A DNA stretch of 64,000 bases, taken from contig NZ_JAJFZL010000001.1 in the NCBI RefSeq assembly GCF_020733635.1, positions 2,232,001 to 2,296,000 on the forward strand, read 5' to 3'. A program made the position numbers and the translations under genes. Of this stretch, positions 20,858 to 29,912 are shown piece by piece (position 1 is the first letter of the stretch; the number at the start of each line of letters is the position of its first letter). Source of the DNA: Nocardia spumae. Lineage in GTDB: Bacteria > Actinomycetota > Actinomycetes > Mycobacteriales > Mycobacteriaceae. Under the pieces are notes generated by a model. The model worked only from the letters and a program-made list of their open reading frames with translations, was not told the DNA's origin and did no database searches.

Positions 20858-22012
20858 GTGTTCGGTGCGCGGATGAGGATGCAGTGGCGGCCCGATGCGG
20901 GACGGCTGGTCACGCTGATGGCGATCGGGTTCGGCATGACGGTGGTGATCACCCGGCTGTATCTCATGGCCTCGGGGTATCCGAAGATCGGCGGCAGCAC
21001 CTATCACATCGCGCACGCGCTGTTCGGTGGGCTGCTGCTGGTGATTTCGTGTGTGCTGCAACTGATGTCGTCGGGACGCACCGCGATCGTGTGGGCGGCG
21101 ATCCTGGCCGGTGTCGGGCTCGGCCTGTTCATCGACGAGGTCGGGAAGTTCATCACCGCCGACAACGACTACTTCTTCCCGCTCGCCGCGCCGATCATCT
21201 ATCTGGCGTTCCTGATCATCGTGGCGGCGGCCCGGTACGCGGCGAGCCGGCGACTGCGCTCCGCGGATCTGTCGCTGGGCGCGCTGACCGAGGAGGTCGG
21301 CGATATGGTGGCGGCCCGCATGACCACCCGGCGGCGCGAGGCGCTGCTCGCCGAGCTGGATCGGGTCCGGGTGGACCGGCTCGACGAACCCCGGCGTGAG
21401 CTGGCCGCCGCGCTACGCACCTACCTGCACGCGGTGCCGTGTGATGCCGAGCCTGCGCTGGGTGCGCGAGCACTGCGGTTCGCCCGCGACGCCGAGGAGC
21501 GGCTGCTGCCGTTGCTCCTGGTGCGCGTGCTGCTGATCACCGTACTGCTGTGCCACGGATTGTGGACCCTGCTGCGCTTGGTACTGGCGTTGGTGGTGAT
21601 CTCGGGCTGGAGTTCGCCGTGGTCGGAACTCGATCACCTGCTCGACATCACCGACGGACACGGCTGGAAGGCGTTGTCCGGGTTGGCGATTGCCGCCGTC
21701 GCCGAAGCGGTGGTCGGAATCGGTTGCCTCACCGGCGCCGTCGCGTGGTTGCGCGGCGAGGAGGAACGCGGTGTGCGCCTGGGGATCTGGACCAGTGTCG
21801 TCTCCCTGACGGTGGTCAACGTCTTCGCCAGCTATTTCAGCCAATTCCTGACCGTGTTCACCGCCATCGCGGAGGCGGTGCTCCTGTGGGCGCTGCTGCG
21901 CTATCGGGATCGTGGCCGTCGCCGCGACGCCCGCGTCCGGGAGAGCGACGCTCGGCCGTCGGTTCCGGATACCACCGCGCTGGACGCGGTGCCGGAACCG
22001 ACTGCCGGCTGA
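20858..22012 (+). CDS. Polytopic membrane protein, unknown
   Basis: About 384 residues from GTG 20858 (AAGGT upstream); ATG 20873 is an alternative. It has roughly four hydrophobic helices in the first 140 residues, including VGLGLFIDEVGKFI. A charged cytoplasmic region of ~100 residues follows (ALTEEVGDMVAARMTTRRREALLAELDRVR), then about four more helices and a charged C-tail. No catalytic signature or family is recognised. It follows the kinase on the same strand and could be a substrate or partner, which is inference from position only. Confidence 0.6.
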   Translation: MFGARMRMQWRPDAGRLVTLMAIGFGMTVVITRLYLMASGYPKIGGSTYHIAHALFGGLLLVISCVLQLMSSGRTAIVWAAILAGVGLGLFIDEVGKFITADNDYFFPLAAPIIYLAFLIIVAAARYAASRRLRSADLSLGALTEEVGDMVAARMTTRRREALLAELDRVRVDRLDEPRRELAAALRTYLHAVPCDAEPALGARALRFARDAEERLLPLLLVRVLLITVLLCHGLWTLLRLVLALVVISGWSSPWSELDHLLDITDGHGWKALSGLAIAAVAEAVVGIGCLTGAVAWLRGEEERGVRLGIWTSVVSLTVVNVFASYFSQFLTVFTAIAEAVLLWALLRYRDRGRRRDARVRESDARPSVPDTTALDAVPEPTAG

Positions 22013-22018
22013 TCGAGG

Positions 22019-23050
22019 TCACCCGAAGAAGGCGGCGGCCTCCGCGTAGCGGTCCGACGGCACCAGTTTGAGCTGCTTGGTGGCCTCCGCCAGCGATACC
22101 AGCTCGATCTGGGTGCCGTGCAGTGCCACCATCTGCCCGAACTTCCCGCTGTGGACCGCCTCGGCGGCGTGCAGGCCGAATCGGGTCGCCAGCACCCGGT
22201 CGTACGGGGTCGGCGAACCGCCGCGTTGGACATGGCCCAGCACCGTGGTGCGCACCTCCTTGCCGATGCGGCGTTCGATTTCGACACCGAGCTGGTGGGC
22301 CACACCGGTGAACCGTTCGTGGCCGTATTCGTCGACCCCGCCCTCACGCAGGTGGAACGATCCCTCCGCCGGTTTCGCGCCCTCGGCGACCACGCAGATG
22401 AAGTGCGAGTCGCCGCGCTGGAACCGGCGCTTGATCATGGTGCACACCTCCTCCACGTCGAAGGGCGCCTCGGGGACGAGGGTCAGATGGGCGCCGGAGG
22501 CGATACCGGAGTTCATGGCGATCCAGCCGGCGTGGCGCCCCATCACCTCCACCAGCATGACTCGCTGATGCGATTCGGCGGTGGTGTGCAGCCGGTCGAT
22601 GGCGTCGGTGGCGATGGTGACCGCGGTGTCATGGCCGAAAGTGGTGTCGGTGCAGTCGATGTCGTTGTCGATGGTCTTCGGGACGCCGACCACCGGCACC
22701 CCTTCGTCGGCCAGCCAGTGGGCGGCGGTCAGGGTGCCCTCGCCGCCGATCGGGACGAGGGCGTCGATGCCGTTGTCGTCGAGGGTGCGTTTGACTCGCC
22801 CCAGCCCCTCGCGCAGAACCTCGGGATTGGTGCGTGCGGTGCCGAGGATGGTGCCGCCCTTGGTGAGGATGCGGTCGGTGCGGTCGTCGTTGTGGATATG
22901 GATCTTGCGATCCTCGAGTAACCCGCGCCAACCGTCCTGGAAGCCGACGATCGCGTCCCCGTAGCGGCCGTTCGCGGTGCGGACGACAGCTCGGATGACC
23001 GCGTTCAAGCCTGGGCAGTCCCCGCCTCCGGTCAAGACTCCGATGCGCAT
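22019..23050 (-). CDS. pfkA: 6-phosphofructokinase
   Basis: 343 residues catalysing fructose-6-phosphate to fructose-1,6-bisphosphate in glycolysis. N-terminal [20 protein letters not shown], nucleotide-site GGEGTL near residue 103, catalytic [20 protein letters not shown] near 123-142. The Gly in GGEGT fits ATP use, whereas the Lys of PKTIDND is the residue found in pyrophosphate-dependent enzymes. This mixture is usual in actinobacterial group-III enzymes, so ATP is the likely donor. In mycobacteria pfkA lies between gatA and gatB, as here. Confidence 0.93.
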   Translation of the reverse strand: MRIGVLTGGGDCPGLNAVIRAVVRTANGRYGDAIVGFQDGWRGLLEDRKIHIHNDDRTDRILTKGGTILGTARTNPEVLREGLGRVKRTLDDNGIDALVPIGGEGTLTAAHWLADEGVPVVGVPKTIDNDIDCTDTTFGHDTAVTIATDAIDRLHTTAESHQRVMLVEVMGRHAGWIAMNSGIASGAHLTLVPEAPFDVEEVCTMIKRRFQRGDSHFICVVAEGAKPAEGSFHLREGGVDEYGHERFTGVAHQLGVEIERRIGKEVRTTVLGHVQRGGSPTPYDRVLATRFGLHAAEAVHSGKFGQMVALHGTQIELVSLAEATKQLKLVPSDRYAEAAAFFG

Positions 23051-23104
23051 GCCGCCTATCTTGCCGCGTTCGCCCGCGCACCGCAGCCTCGCCCCCGTTA
23101 ACCG

Positions 23105-23121
23105 CCGGTTACAGCAACCGG
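23105..23121. repeat. Short hairpin between two minus-strand genes
   Basis: CCGGTT and AACCGG flank ACAGC; an overlapping TAACCG-C-CGGTTA is also present. It lies between the end of the first beta-lactamase-like gene and the pfkA start. Without a T-run it may be a weak terminator or an operator for pfkA. Confidence 0.3.
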
Positions 23122-23138
23122 CCCAGCACGGACAGCGG

Positions 23139-24071
23139 CTATTGCGCGGGTGCGCAGTGACCGGCCGGCAGATCGTCGAGATGTTTGGTCAGCAGCCCGG
23201 CCATCTGGTTGAGGATCTGGGTGCCGTCGTCGAACGTACCCGAAGTCGCCTGTGCGGCAAGGGAGACCGCGACATCGCCGTTGGGAGTCGTGAGCAGGCC
23301 GAACTGCCGGACCAGGTAGCTGCCGGAGGAATCCGGCCCCCAGCCGCCCTTGAAGCGCGTGTTGTCGAGATGTCCGAGGCCCCACTGCTGGCCCCAGACC
23401 ACCTTGCCCATCAGCGTGGTGACGGTATCGGCATCGGGCAGGCAGGGCAGGTGCGAGGCGAATCGCACCTGGTCGCCCAGTGCCCAATCGGCTTGACCGA
23501 AGGCCGAGTACTCCGCTCGGCTACGGGCGGCCGGCACGGTGGTCTTGCTGTCGCCGCCGTCGCGCAGCACCCCCTGGACGGCCTGCGCGGCGGCATCGGG
23601 AGCGCCGAGCGACTGCCACAGCGCATCGGCCGCGGAGTTGTCGGATTCGGTGATCGCCGCCGACATCTGATAGGTGCTGGTGTTGCCGTTGGTCCGCAGA
23701 ACCGCAAGCGTCAGTGGAACTTTCATCGTCGACCAGGCCGGTCCGGTGGTCCAGTCGCCCATCAGCGCGGTGCGCTGACCGCCGACGGCCATGATCGCCA
23801 TTCCGGCGTGGCCGTTCAAACTCGGTCGCAGCGCGGTGAAGTCGGCGGCCAGCGAACCCGGCAGCGCGAACATCGTGGCCGGGGCGGTGGCGCTGGTGGG
23901 TAGGGACTGTGTGGTCGTCGTTTCGGTATCCGACGCGGTCGAACAGGCCGCCGTCCCGATCAGCAGGCCCGTGCCGAGCGTCGCCGCCAGAACGCGAAAG
24001 CGTTGGGGCCGACCGATTCTCGGCGCGGTCGGCGAGTTGCGCCGGCCCCGCGGTGCGTATGGTGCGTGCAC
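23139..24071 (-). CDS. Beta-lactamase-like serine-hydrolase lipoprotein (copy 1)
   Basis: 310 residues. A basic N-terminus and hydrophobic segment end in TAAC with lipid-acceptor Cys43. The penicilloyl-serine fold signature is complete: S-x-x-K at Ser114-Lys117 (STMK), SDN at 143-145 and K-G-G at 241 in place of KTG. No clear class A Glu166-type omega-loop glutamate was found, so true beta-lactamase activity is doubtful; a penicillin-binding or peptidoglycan-sensing role fits better. GTG 24071 is chosen for GGAGGTG seven bases upstream. A tandem paralogue follows at 24198. Confidence 0.8.
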   Translation of the reverse strand: MHAPYAPRGRRNSPTAPRIGRPQRFRVLAATLGTGLLIGTAACSTASDTETTTTQSLPTSATAPATMFALPGSLAADFTALRPSLNGHAGMAIMAVGGQRTALMGDWTTGPAWSTMKVPLTLAVLRTNGNTSTYQMSAAITESDNSAADALWQSLGAPDAAAQAVQGVLRDGGDSKTTVPAARSRAEYSAFGQADWALGDQVRFASHLPCLPDADTVTTLMGKVVWGQQWGLGHLDNTRFKGGWGPDSSGSYLVRQFGLLTTPNGDVAVSLAAQATSGTFDDGTQILNQMAGLLTKHLDDLPAGHCAPAQ

Positions 24072-24197
24072 CCGTTCACCTCCACATCCCCGGGCGGCCC
24101 GCGATGGCACCACCCGTCAGACGTGGAATTGTGTGCGCAACCGCCGCGCTGGTCAAATGCGGAGGCCGTCGGCGGCGCATATGAGACGAGGTCACCG

Positions 24198-25121
24198 TCA
24201 TCGTTCGCACGCCCCGCCACGCAGTTCGTGCACGTGTTTGGCCAGGATGGCCGACATCCGGTCGGTCATCGTGACCGCGTCGTCGTAGCTGCCCGAGTCC
24301 GGTTGCGCCGCAAGGGCTATCGCGAGCTGGCCGGACCACGTCGGGACCAGCCCGAACTGCCGGACCAGATAGGCGCCGGTATCGTCGTCGGGTCCCCAGC
24401 CGCCCTTGTACTCGGCGCCGACGAACGAGCCGAGTCCCCAGCTCTGGCTGTCGGTGATCTGCTGCATCAGGTCGACCACGCGCGAGGCATTGCGCAGACA
24501 CGGCAGTCGCGCCGCGAAGCGCAGTTGATCGACCAGGCTCCACTGGGTGGCGCCGAAAACCATGGGGTCGTCGATGGATTGGCGGGCATCCGGATTGTGC
24601 CGGTCGGCGACATCGGTGGTGGTGTCCCCGGCCTCGCGCAACACCGCCTCCACGGCTTCCGCGGCCGGTTCACCGCCGCCGAGCGCGATCCAGAGTGCTT
24701 GGGCCGCATCGTTGTCGGAGGCGGTGATGGCCGCCGCCGCGGTATCGGCCAGCCCGGCCGGATCGCGGCGCAGCGCCGCCAGCGCCAACGGCACCTTGAT
24801 CGTCGACCAGGCGACGCCGGACGTCCAATCACCCAGTGTGATGACGTGGTCGCTGCCCACGGCCATGACCGCGAGCCCCATCCGGCCGGGGAATTCGGCC
24901 TGCAGTGCCGCGAAATCGGCCGCCAGACCGCGCGGTAGCCGGGGCGTCGCCGCGTCGGGCGCGGGCGCCGGGCGCACCATTTCGGTGACCGGGCCGGAGA
25001 CGGTCGGGCCGGTGGTCACCGCGACCCCTTGCGCCGAACATGCCGAAACCAGAAGTGCCAAACCTGCCGAGAACAACCGCCGCCGACCCTGGCGCCCGGT
25101 GGGCGTCGGGTCAATAGACAT
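24198..25121 (-). CDS. Beta-lactamase-like serine-hydrolase lipoprotein (copy 2)
   Basis: 307 residues, paralogue of the neighbouring gene. Lipobox LVSAC gives lipidated Cys28. STIK lies at 106-109 inside the shared GDWT-G-AWSTxKVPL, SDN at 135-137 and YKGGWGPD at 238. The shared core runs from LAADF to the C-terminal AILAKH/LLTKH helix. Its ATG at 25121 lies inside the last codons of the Ser/Thr kinase gene (11-base overlap), so it is translationally coupled to the kinase. Confidence 0.82.
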   Translation of the reverse strand: MSIDPTPTGRQGRRRLFSAGLALLVSACSAQGVAVTTGPTVSGPVTEMVRPAPAPDAATPRLPRGLAADFAALQAEFPGRMGLAVMAVGSDHVITLGDWTSGVAWSTIKVPLALAALRRDPAGLADTAAAAITASDNDAAQALWIALGGGEPAAEAVEAVLREAGDTTTDVADRHNPDARQSIDDPMVFGATQWSLVDQLRFAARLPCLRNASRVVDLMQQITDSQSWGLGSFVGAEYKGGWGPDDDTGAYLVRQFGLVPTWSGQLAIALAAQPDSGSYDDAVTMTDRMSAILAKHVHELRGGACER

Positions 25122-27567
25122 AGACCACCGCGTTGTCGCCGCCGGTGCAGGTGACGACCTTGCCCGAACTCGTGCACGTCATCGGGTAGGACCGTCCCGT
25201 CACCGGGCTGACCGCGATGATCGAGGTGTTGGCGTCGGCTGTCGCCGCGCTGGTCGCGCCGTGGGATCGGGCGGCCTTCGCATACGCCTGGCGCACCGCC
25301 TCGGCGAAGCCGCACGAGGTCACCTCGGATCCGGTGGCGGCCTTGCCGAACGATTCGCCGGCGGTGGCGGATTGCGAGCACGGGCTCGCGCCCACCGGCA
25401 AGGCCGGGGTGGCGCCGGTCGTGGTGGTCGGCGCCGCTGTCGTCGGTGCGACACCGGTGGCGGCGCGCTGGGGCGCCGCGGCGGAGGTGGCCGGACCGGA
25501 GGCGGTGGCCGGGGCGTCGTCGCTCGACGAGGAGCCGAACACCTGCCAGCCGACTACGCCGAGGCCGGCGACGACCACCGCGCCCAGCACCCCGAGAACC
25601 ACTGGCACGGCGACCGAGCGGGACCGCTTCGCGGGCGGGGCCTCATCGTAATCCGCTGCGGCGAAGGCGAACTCGTCGTCCGCGTAGGAGTCGTCCGCGT
25701 AGGAGTCTTCGGGATCGGTCTCGTCGTGATAGCCGGCGTCGTGGGCGTAGCGCGGATCGTCCTCGTACCCGGACTCGTCGTAGCCCGACTCGTCGAAGGC
25801 CGAGTCCTCGTAACCGGCGTCCTCGTAACCGGCGTCCTCGGCACCGGCGTCCTCGGCACCGGACTCGTCGTAGTGATCGTCGTCGTAGCGGGTCTGCCCG
25901 CGTAATCCGGCGACCTCGAGGAACTGGGTATCGCCCGCGCCGGTGCCGAACTGCGAGATATCCAGGAAGCGGGTGTCGCTGTCGGACCCCGCGGTCGTCT
26001 CCCCCTCGGCCGGCGAGCCGGTGTCCTCGCCGGACCGGGGCCGCGGGGCCGACCTCGGATCGGTGTGGAACTGCGCGGGATCCAGCAGTTGGGTGCGGTG
26101 TTCGGAACCGGGAATCGGATCGGCGTAGGCGCTGCTCGGTTCGGCGGAGCGCGCCGCCGCGGGTACCGCCGGTTGCGGACGGCTCACCGGCGGCTTCACG
26201 GCCGCCGCGGACCCGTCGGCCTGCAGCGGCGAGTAGTGGAATTCGCCCGGATGCACCAGTGTGGGGTCGGCCGGGTGGATCACCGGCAGATCACCGGTGG
26301 CCTCGCGCTCGTCCGCGTCCGGCGGCGCGATGATGCGCAGCGTTCCGGTGGTCTCGTAGCCGCGCGAGGTCGTCGAATCCGCCGATGCGCCGGCGTCGCT
26401 CGCCGGAACGGACGGTGCGGCAGCGGAATCGGCGGGCCCCCCGGACACGGGGGCGGCGGGCGCACCCTCGGGCGGTGTGATCAGCGGACCGCGGGGCTGG
26501 AAATTCGCCGCGATCGTCGGCCCGTCCGGTCCGAACGGCTGGAAGGTGGTGGGCTCCGGCTCCCGGCGATAGTCCTGCACGGTTGCCACGGGCAGATCGA
26601 CCGGGGTGGGCGCGTCGTCGATCGCCGGCTCGGGGGTCGGGGGCGTGGGCGGTGCCTCGGCGAGGAGTTCGGCCCCGAACACCCCGGTCGTCACCGAGTC
26701 CGGCGGCGTGCCCGCCGCGGCCGACCTGGCGCCGGCCGCGAGTGCCGACCGGGTGGCGGCCGCGAACTGCCCAGCGGTCTGGTACCGGTCGGCCGCGCTC
26801 TTGGCCAGCGCGCGCGCGATCACGGCGTCGACCGCCTCCGGCACGTCGGGGCGCTCCGCACTGGGCCGCGGCGGCGGCTCGGACAGATGCGATCGGATCA
26901 GCACACTGACGCTCTGTGCCGGAAACGGTGTCGAGCCGGTGAGGCACTCGTACAGCACACAGGCCAGCGAGTAGATATCGGCGCGAGTGGTCACCGGTCC
27001 GGCGTCGAACCGCTCGGGCGCCATATAGGTGTAGGACGCGGCGGCATGGGTGCCGGTGGTGGTGGCCGCGGTGTCACCCTCGCTACGGGCGACGCCGAAA
27101 TCGGCCAGATAGGCGAAATCGGCCGGGGTGACCAGGATATTCGCGGGCTTCACATCACGATGTACCAGCCCGGCGCTGTGGGCGGCGTCGAGTGCGGCGG
27201 CCACTTGCTCGACGATCGCGATCGCCCGGTCCGGGGCGAGCGGGCCCTGACGCCGCAGCAGGGTGCGCAGATTCTCGCCCCGCACCAGCCGCATATCGAT
27301 GTAGAGGGTGCCGTCGATCTCACCCGAGTCGTGGATCGGGACGATATGCGGTTCGGCCAGGCCGGCCGCGATATGGGATTCGCGGCGGAAGCGCTCCCGG
27401 TACGTCGGATCCTGCGCCAGCTGTTCGGGCAGCACCTTCAACGCGACGACGCGATCCTTACCGGTATCGAACGCCTCGTACACCTCGCCCATACCGCCGC
27501 GACCGAGCAGCGAGCGCACCTCGTACGGGCCGAACCTGGTACCGGCCAGGGATCTCGGCACTTCCAC
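25111..27567 (-). CDS. Membrane Ser/Thr protein kinase with long acidic linker
   Basis: 818 residues from GTG 27567 (GGAGGT five bases upstream). Kinase domain ~14-275: glycine loop LGRGGMGEVY, Lys44, HRDVKPAN with Asp138, DFGVARS, MAPERF. A ~280-residue Pro/Ala-rich linker is followed by an acidic, tyrosine-rich repeat region (~556-636, units such as YEDAG and DESGYDESGY). One membrane helix (~648-670) and a Ser/Thr/Ala spacer come next. The small extracellular domain carries four cysteines and ends VVYVY. Coupling to the lipoprotein suggests a cell-wall-sensing pathway. Confidence 0.9.
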   Translation of the reverse strand: MEVPRSLAGTRFGPYEVRSLLGRGGMGEVYEAFDTGKDRVVALKVLPEQLAQDPTYRERFRRESHIAAGLAEPHIVPIHDSGEIDGTLYIDMRLVRGENLRTLLRRQGPLAPDRAIAIVEQVAAALDAAHSAGLVHRDVKPANILVTPADFAYLADFGVARSEGDTAATTTGTHAAASYTYMAPERFDAGPVTTRADIYSLACVLYECLTGSTPFPAQSVSVLIRSHLSEPPPRPSAERPDVPEAVDAVIARALAKSAADRYQTAGQFAAATRSALAAGARSAAAGTPPDSVTTGVFGAELLAEAPPTPPTPEPAIDDAPTPVDLPVATVQDYRREPEPTTFQPFGPDGPTIAANFQPRGPLITPPEGAPAAPVSGGPADSAAAPSVPASDAGASADSTTSRGYETTGTLRIIAPPDADEREATGDLPVIHPADPTLVHPGEFHYSPLQADGSAAAVKPPVSRPQPAVPAAARSAEPSSAYADPIPGSEHRTQLLDPAQFHTDPRSAPRPRSGEDTGSPAEGETTAGSDSDTRFLDISQFGTGAGDTQFLEVAGLRGQTRYDDDHYDESGAEDAGAEDAGYEDAGYEDSAFDESGYDESGYEDDPRYAHDAGYHDETDPEDSYADDSYADDEFAFAAADYDEAPPAKRSRSVAVPVVLGVLGAVVVAGLGVVGWQVFGSSSSDDAPATASGPATSAAAPQRAATGVAPTTAAPTTTTGATPALPVGASPCSQSATAGESFGKAATGSEVTSCGFAEAVRQAYAKAARSHGATSAATADANTSIIAVSPVTGRSYPMTCTSSGKVVTCTGGDNAVVYVY

Positions 27568-27633
27568 CGGTGAACCTCCAACTCCTGGGCAAGGTGGCCA
27601 ACCATGCCCGGCGCGCACCGGGTTGCCTGCCCC

Positions 27634-28338
27634 TCAGAACGCCGATTCTCCGGGTGCGACCACGCCGTGGTCAAACGCGAAGACGATCGCGGCCGCCCGA
27701 TCACGTAACCCGAGCTTGCCGAAAATGTGTCCTACGTGGCTCTTTACCGTCACTTCGGAGATGCCGAGCATGGCCGCGATCTCGGAGTTGACCCGGCCCC
27801 GGCCGATCAGTTTCAGCACCTCGAGTTCGCGTGCGGTCAGCTCGTTGAGGTGCGCGCGCTCCTCGGCGGGCACCGGGCGCGCGGTGCGATAGGCCGAGAG
27901 CACCCGGCCGGTGACCGACGGATCCAGCCACGAGCCGCCCTCGGCCACGGTGCGCACCGCCCGGATCAGATCCTCGGCCGGGGAGTCCTTGAGGATGAAT
28001 CCGGCCGCACCCGCACGCAGCGCGCCGGAGAGCAGATGGTCGTCGTCGAAGGTGGTGAGCACCAGCACCGGCGGTGCGCCGTCGCGCTCGCGCAGGCGGC
28101 GGGTGGCGTCGATGCCACCCACCCGCTTCATTCGCAGATCCATCAGCACCACGTCGGGGCGGTTGGCGGCCAGCGCGGCGGGCACCTCGTCACCGTCACC
28201 GCATTCGGCGACCACGAAGCCGTCGCGGCGGCGCAGGATGCGGCGCAGTCCGCCGCGCACGAGTTCCTGGTCGTCGACGACGAGGACGGTGGTGGTCGCG
28301 GTATCGGTATCGGCGAGCGGGACCTGCCCCGAATTCAC
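27634..28338 (-). CDS. Response regulator, NarL/LuxR family
   Basis: 234 residues: receiver with Asp22-Asp23, phosphoacceptor Asp67 (LMDLRMKRVGG), switch Thr (LTTFDD) and Lys (LKDSPAED). LuxR helix-turn-helix is LTARELEVLKLIGRGRVNSEIAAMLGISEVTVKSHVGHI. GTG 28338 overlaps the kinase stop (GTGA) and is preceded by AGGAGGG, so the longer open frame is rejected. Pairs with the kinase at 28335. Confidence 0.93.
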   Translation of the reverse strand: MNSGQVPLADTDTATTTVLVVDDQELVRGGLRRILRRRDGFVVAECGDGDEVPAALAANRPDVVLMDLRMKRVGGIDATRRLRERDGAPPVLVLTTFDDDHLLSGALRAGAAGFILKDSPAEDLIRAVRTVAEGGSWLDPSVTGRVLSAYRTARPVPAEERAHLNELTARELEVLKLIGRGRVNSEIAAMLGISEVTVKSHVGHIFGKLGLRDRAAAIVFAFDHGVVAPGESAF

Positions 28339-29738
28339 ATGCCCTCCTGGCGCTTGCGGGTCAGCGAGGTGATGGCCTCGCGCACGATCGTCAGCGGATC
28401 GTCGATTCCGGTCATCGGGCACACCTCGCCCGGAGCCAGCGGGATGCGCGCGCGCACCTGCCAATGATCACCCGACCGGCCCGCCGACAGGTTGCCGTTG
28501 AGCGTCGCGGTGCGCTGGCGCATGCCGTTGATCCCCATACCGCGTCCGGTGCGTGGCGCCGGGCCGGCCGGCAGCGTATTGCGCACCTGCACGGTCACTT
28601 CCATCGGTGTGACGGCGATATCGACGGTCGCGGCCGCACCCGGCGCGTGCTTGGCGATATTGGACAGCGATTCCTGGCTGATCCGGTAGAGCGCGAGTCC
28701 GGTGGAGGCCGACACCGATCCGGCATCGCCGCTGAGACGGTAGGTCACCGGCAGTCCGGCGCCGACGAAGTCCGAGACCAGATCGCCGATATCGTCGAGT
28801 CCGGGTTCGGGGGTCATGGCCGAGGGCCGCTGATCGAGCAGCCCGACGGTGTGCCGGATATCGGCCATCGCCTGGCGGCCCAGGCGTTCGGCATCACCGA
28901 GGGCGTCGATGGCCTCGTCGACGTCGCGATCGGTTTCGAGGGAGTGACGAGCCGCGGTCAGATGCAACAGCGTGACGCTGAGCGAATGCGCGATCACGTC
29001 GTGTACCTCGCGCGCGATCCGGCGGCGCTCGTCGTCGGCGGCCTGGGCCGCGCGGATCTGCTGATTCTCGCGTTCCTGGTCGAGCGACTGCCGCTGGAAC
29101 CGCAGCATCAGCCCGACCATCCACCCCAATACGATGGCCACCACGTAGACCTGCACCAGTTCGGCGTAGCCGAGGGCGTAGAAGATCAGAATCTCGGCGA
29201 CCGCGAGCAGCATCCAGAACAGGCTGGCCCGTTTGGGCGCGATCGCTGCGATCATGCCGACCATGACCGTCAGCACCAGTGGCGAACAGTCGGGGGAGAC
29301 CGGCTGCACCAGGAACAGCGCCTGCGCGGCGAGTGCGGACAGGCCGAACACCGCCGGTTTCGGGGACAGATCGAACAGGAACAGCAGCGGATAGCAGGCG
29401 AACAGCAGCGCTACCGCGATGAAGGGCACTCCGGTGTCGAAGTACTGGCTGCGCAGCGAGGCGGCCGCGATGGCGGCGACCACGACCGCGATATCGGCCG
29501 TCACCACCACCGAGACGGGATAGCCGTAGGACATCTCCTCCACCCGCCGGCGCAGGGTGCCGCCGGGGTCGTGGACGAGGTCGGCGATACGGCGCGCGAC
29601 CCGGCCCAGCGCCAGGCGCAGCGGACCCGGGTGGTGCGCCGTTCGCGGCGGCACCCCGGCATCGTCATCGGGCCGCGGCACCGGTTCCGATCCGGCATCT
29701 GCCGCGCCCTTGCGACCGTGGGCGCTGGTCAGGTCCAT
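28335..29738 (-). CDS. Sensor histidine kinase (NarL/DesK-type)
   Basis: 467 residues. A ~70-residue Pro/Arg-rich cytoplasmic N-terminus precedes about six hydrophobic helices (residues 74-212). The coiled linker QSLDQERENQQIRAAQAA leads to RIAREVHDVIAHS with His246. The ATPase domain has ALYRISQESLSNIAKHA and GMGINGMRQRTATL. The probable operator for this operon is the palindrome 54 bases upstream of its start. The divergent ABC transporter is the likely target. Confidence 0.92.
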   Translation of the reverse strand: MDLTSAHGRKGAADAGSEPVPRPDDDAGVPPRTAHHPGPLRLALGRVARRIADLVHDPGGTLRRRVEEMSYGYPVSVVVTADIAVVVAAIAAASLRSQYFDTGVPFIAVALLFACYPLLFLFDLSPKPAVFGLSALAAQALFLVQPVSPDCSPLVLTVMVGMIAAIAPKRASLFWMLLAVAEILIFYALGYAELVQVYVVAIVLGWMVGLMLRFQRQSLDQERENQQIRAAQAADDERRRIAREVHDVIAHSLSVTLLHLTAARHSLETDRDVDEAIDALGDAERLGRQAMADIRHTVGLLDQRPSAMTPEPGLDDIGDLVSDFVGAGLPVTYRLSGDAGSVSASTGLALYRISQESLSNIAKHAPGAAATVDIAVTPMEVTVQVRNTLPAGPAPRTGRGMGINGMRQRTATLNGNLSAGRSGDHWQVRARIPLAPGEVCPMTGIDDPLTIVREAITSLTRKRQEGM

Positions 29739-29791
29739 GGTGTCAGGCTAGTCGCCTCCGCATCGCCGTCGCATCGTTCCCGGAAAGGGGG

Positions 29792-29817
29792 CGAGCTCCT
29801 ACCCGGGTAGGAGCTCG
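29792..29817. promoter_or_regulatory. 26-bp perfect palindrome, candidate response-regulator operator
   Basis: The left half CGAGCTCCTACCC is followed at once by its exact reverse complement, with no spacer. It lies between the two-component operon (minus strand) and the small-ORF/ABC-transporter operon (plus strand). NarL-family regulators bind such twofold repeats, so it is the obvious autoregulatory and target site. The core TACCCGGGTAG recurs with one change upstream of the other two-component system (15911). Confidence 0.6.
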
Positions 29818-29912
29818 AGTCTCGTCCGGAGCACGACGTATTACGGGCACCGCGTCCGTAGCGTGACTGGCACAGCGTTCGGAGACAAGGTTCGGACGCC
29901 CGGCTCGAGGAG

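Noticed and set aside
23139..25121. Pair of true class A beta-lactamases
   Set aside because: S-x-x-K, SDN and K-G-G are present, but no omega-loop glutamate was identified and both are lipoproteins tied to a kinase, so hydrolytic resistance is not claimed.
25660..25900. Short tandem DNA repeats that could suggest a CRISPR array
   Set aside because: Repeats are imperfect, in frame, without unique spacers, and encode an acidic protein segment of the kinase.
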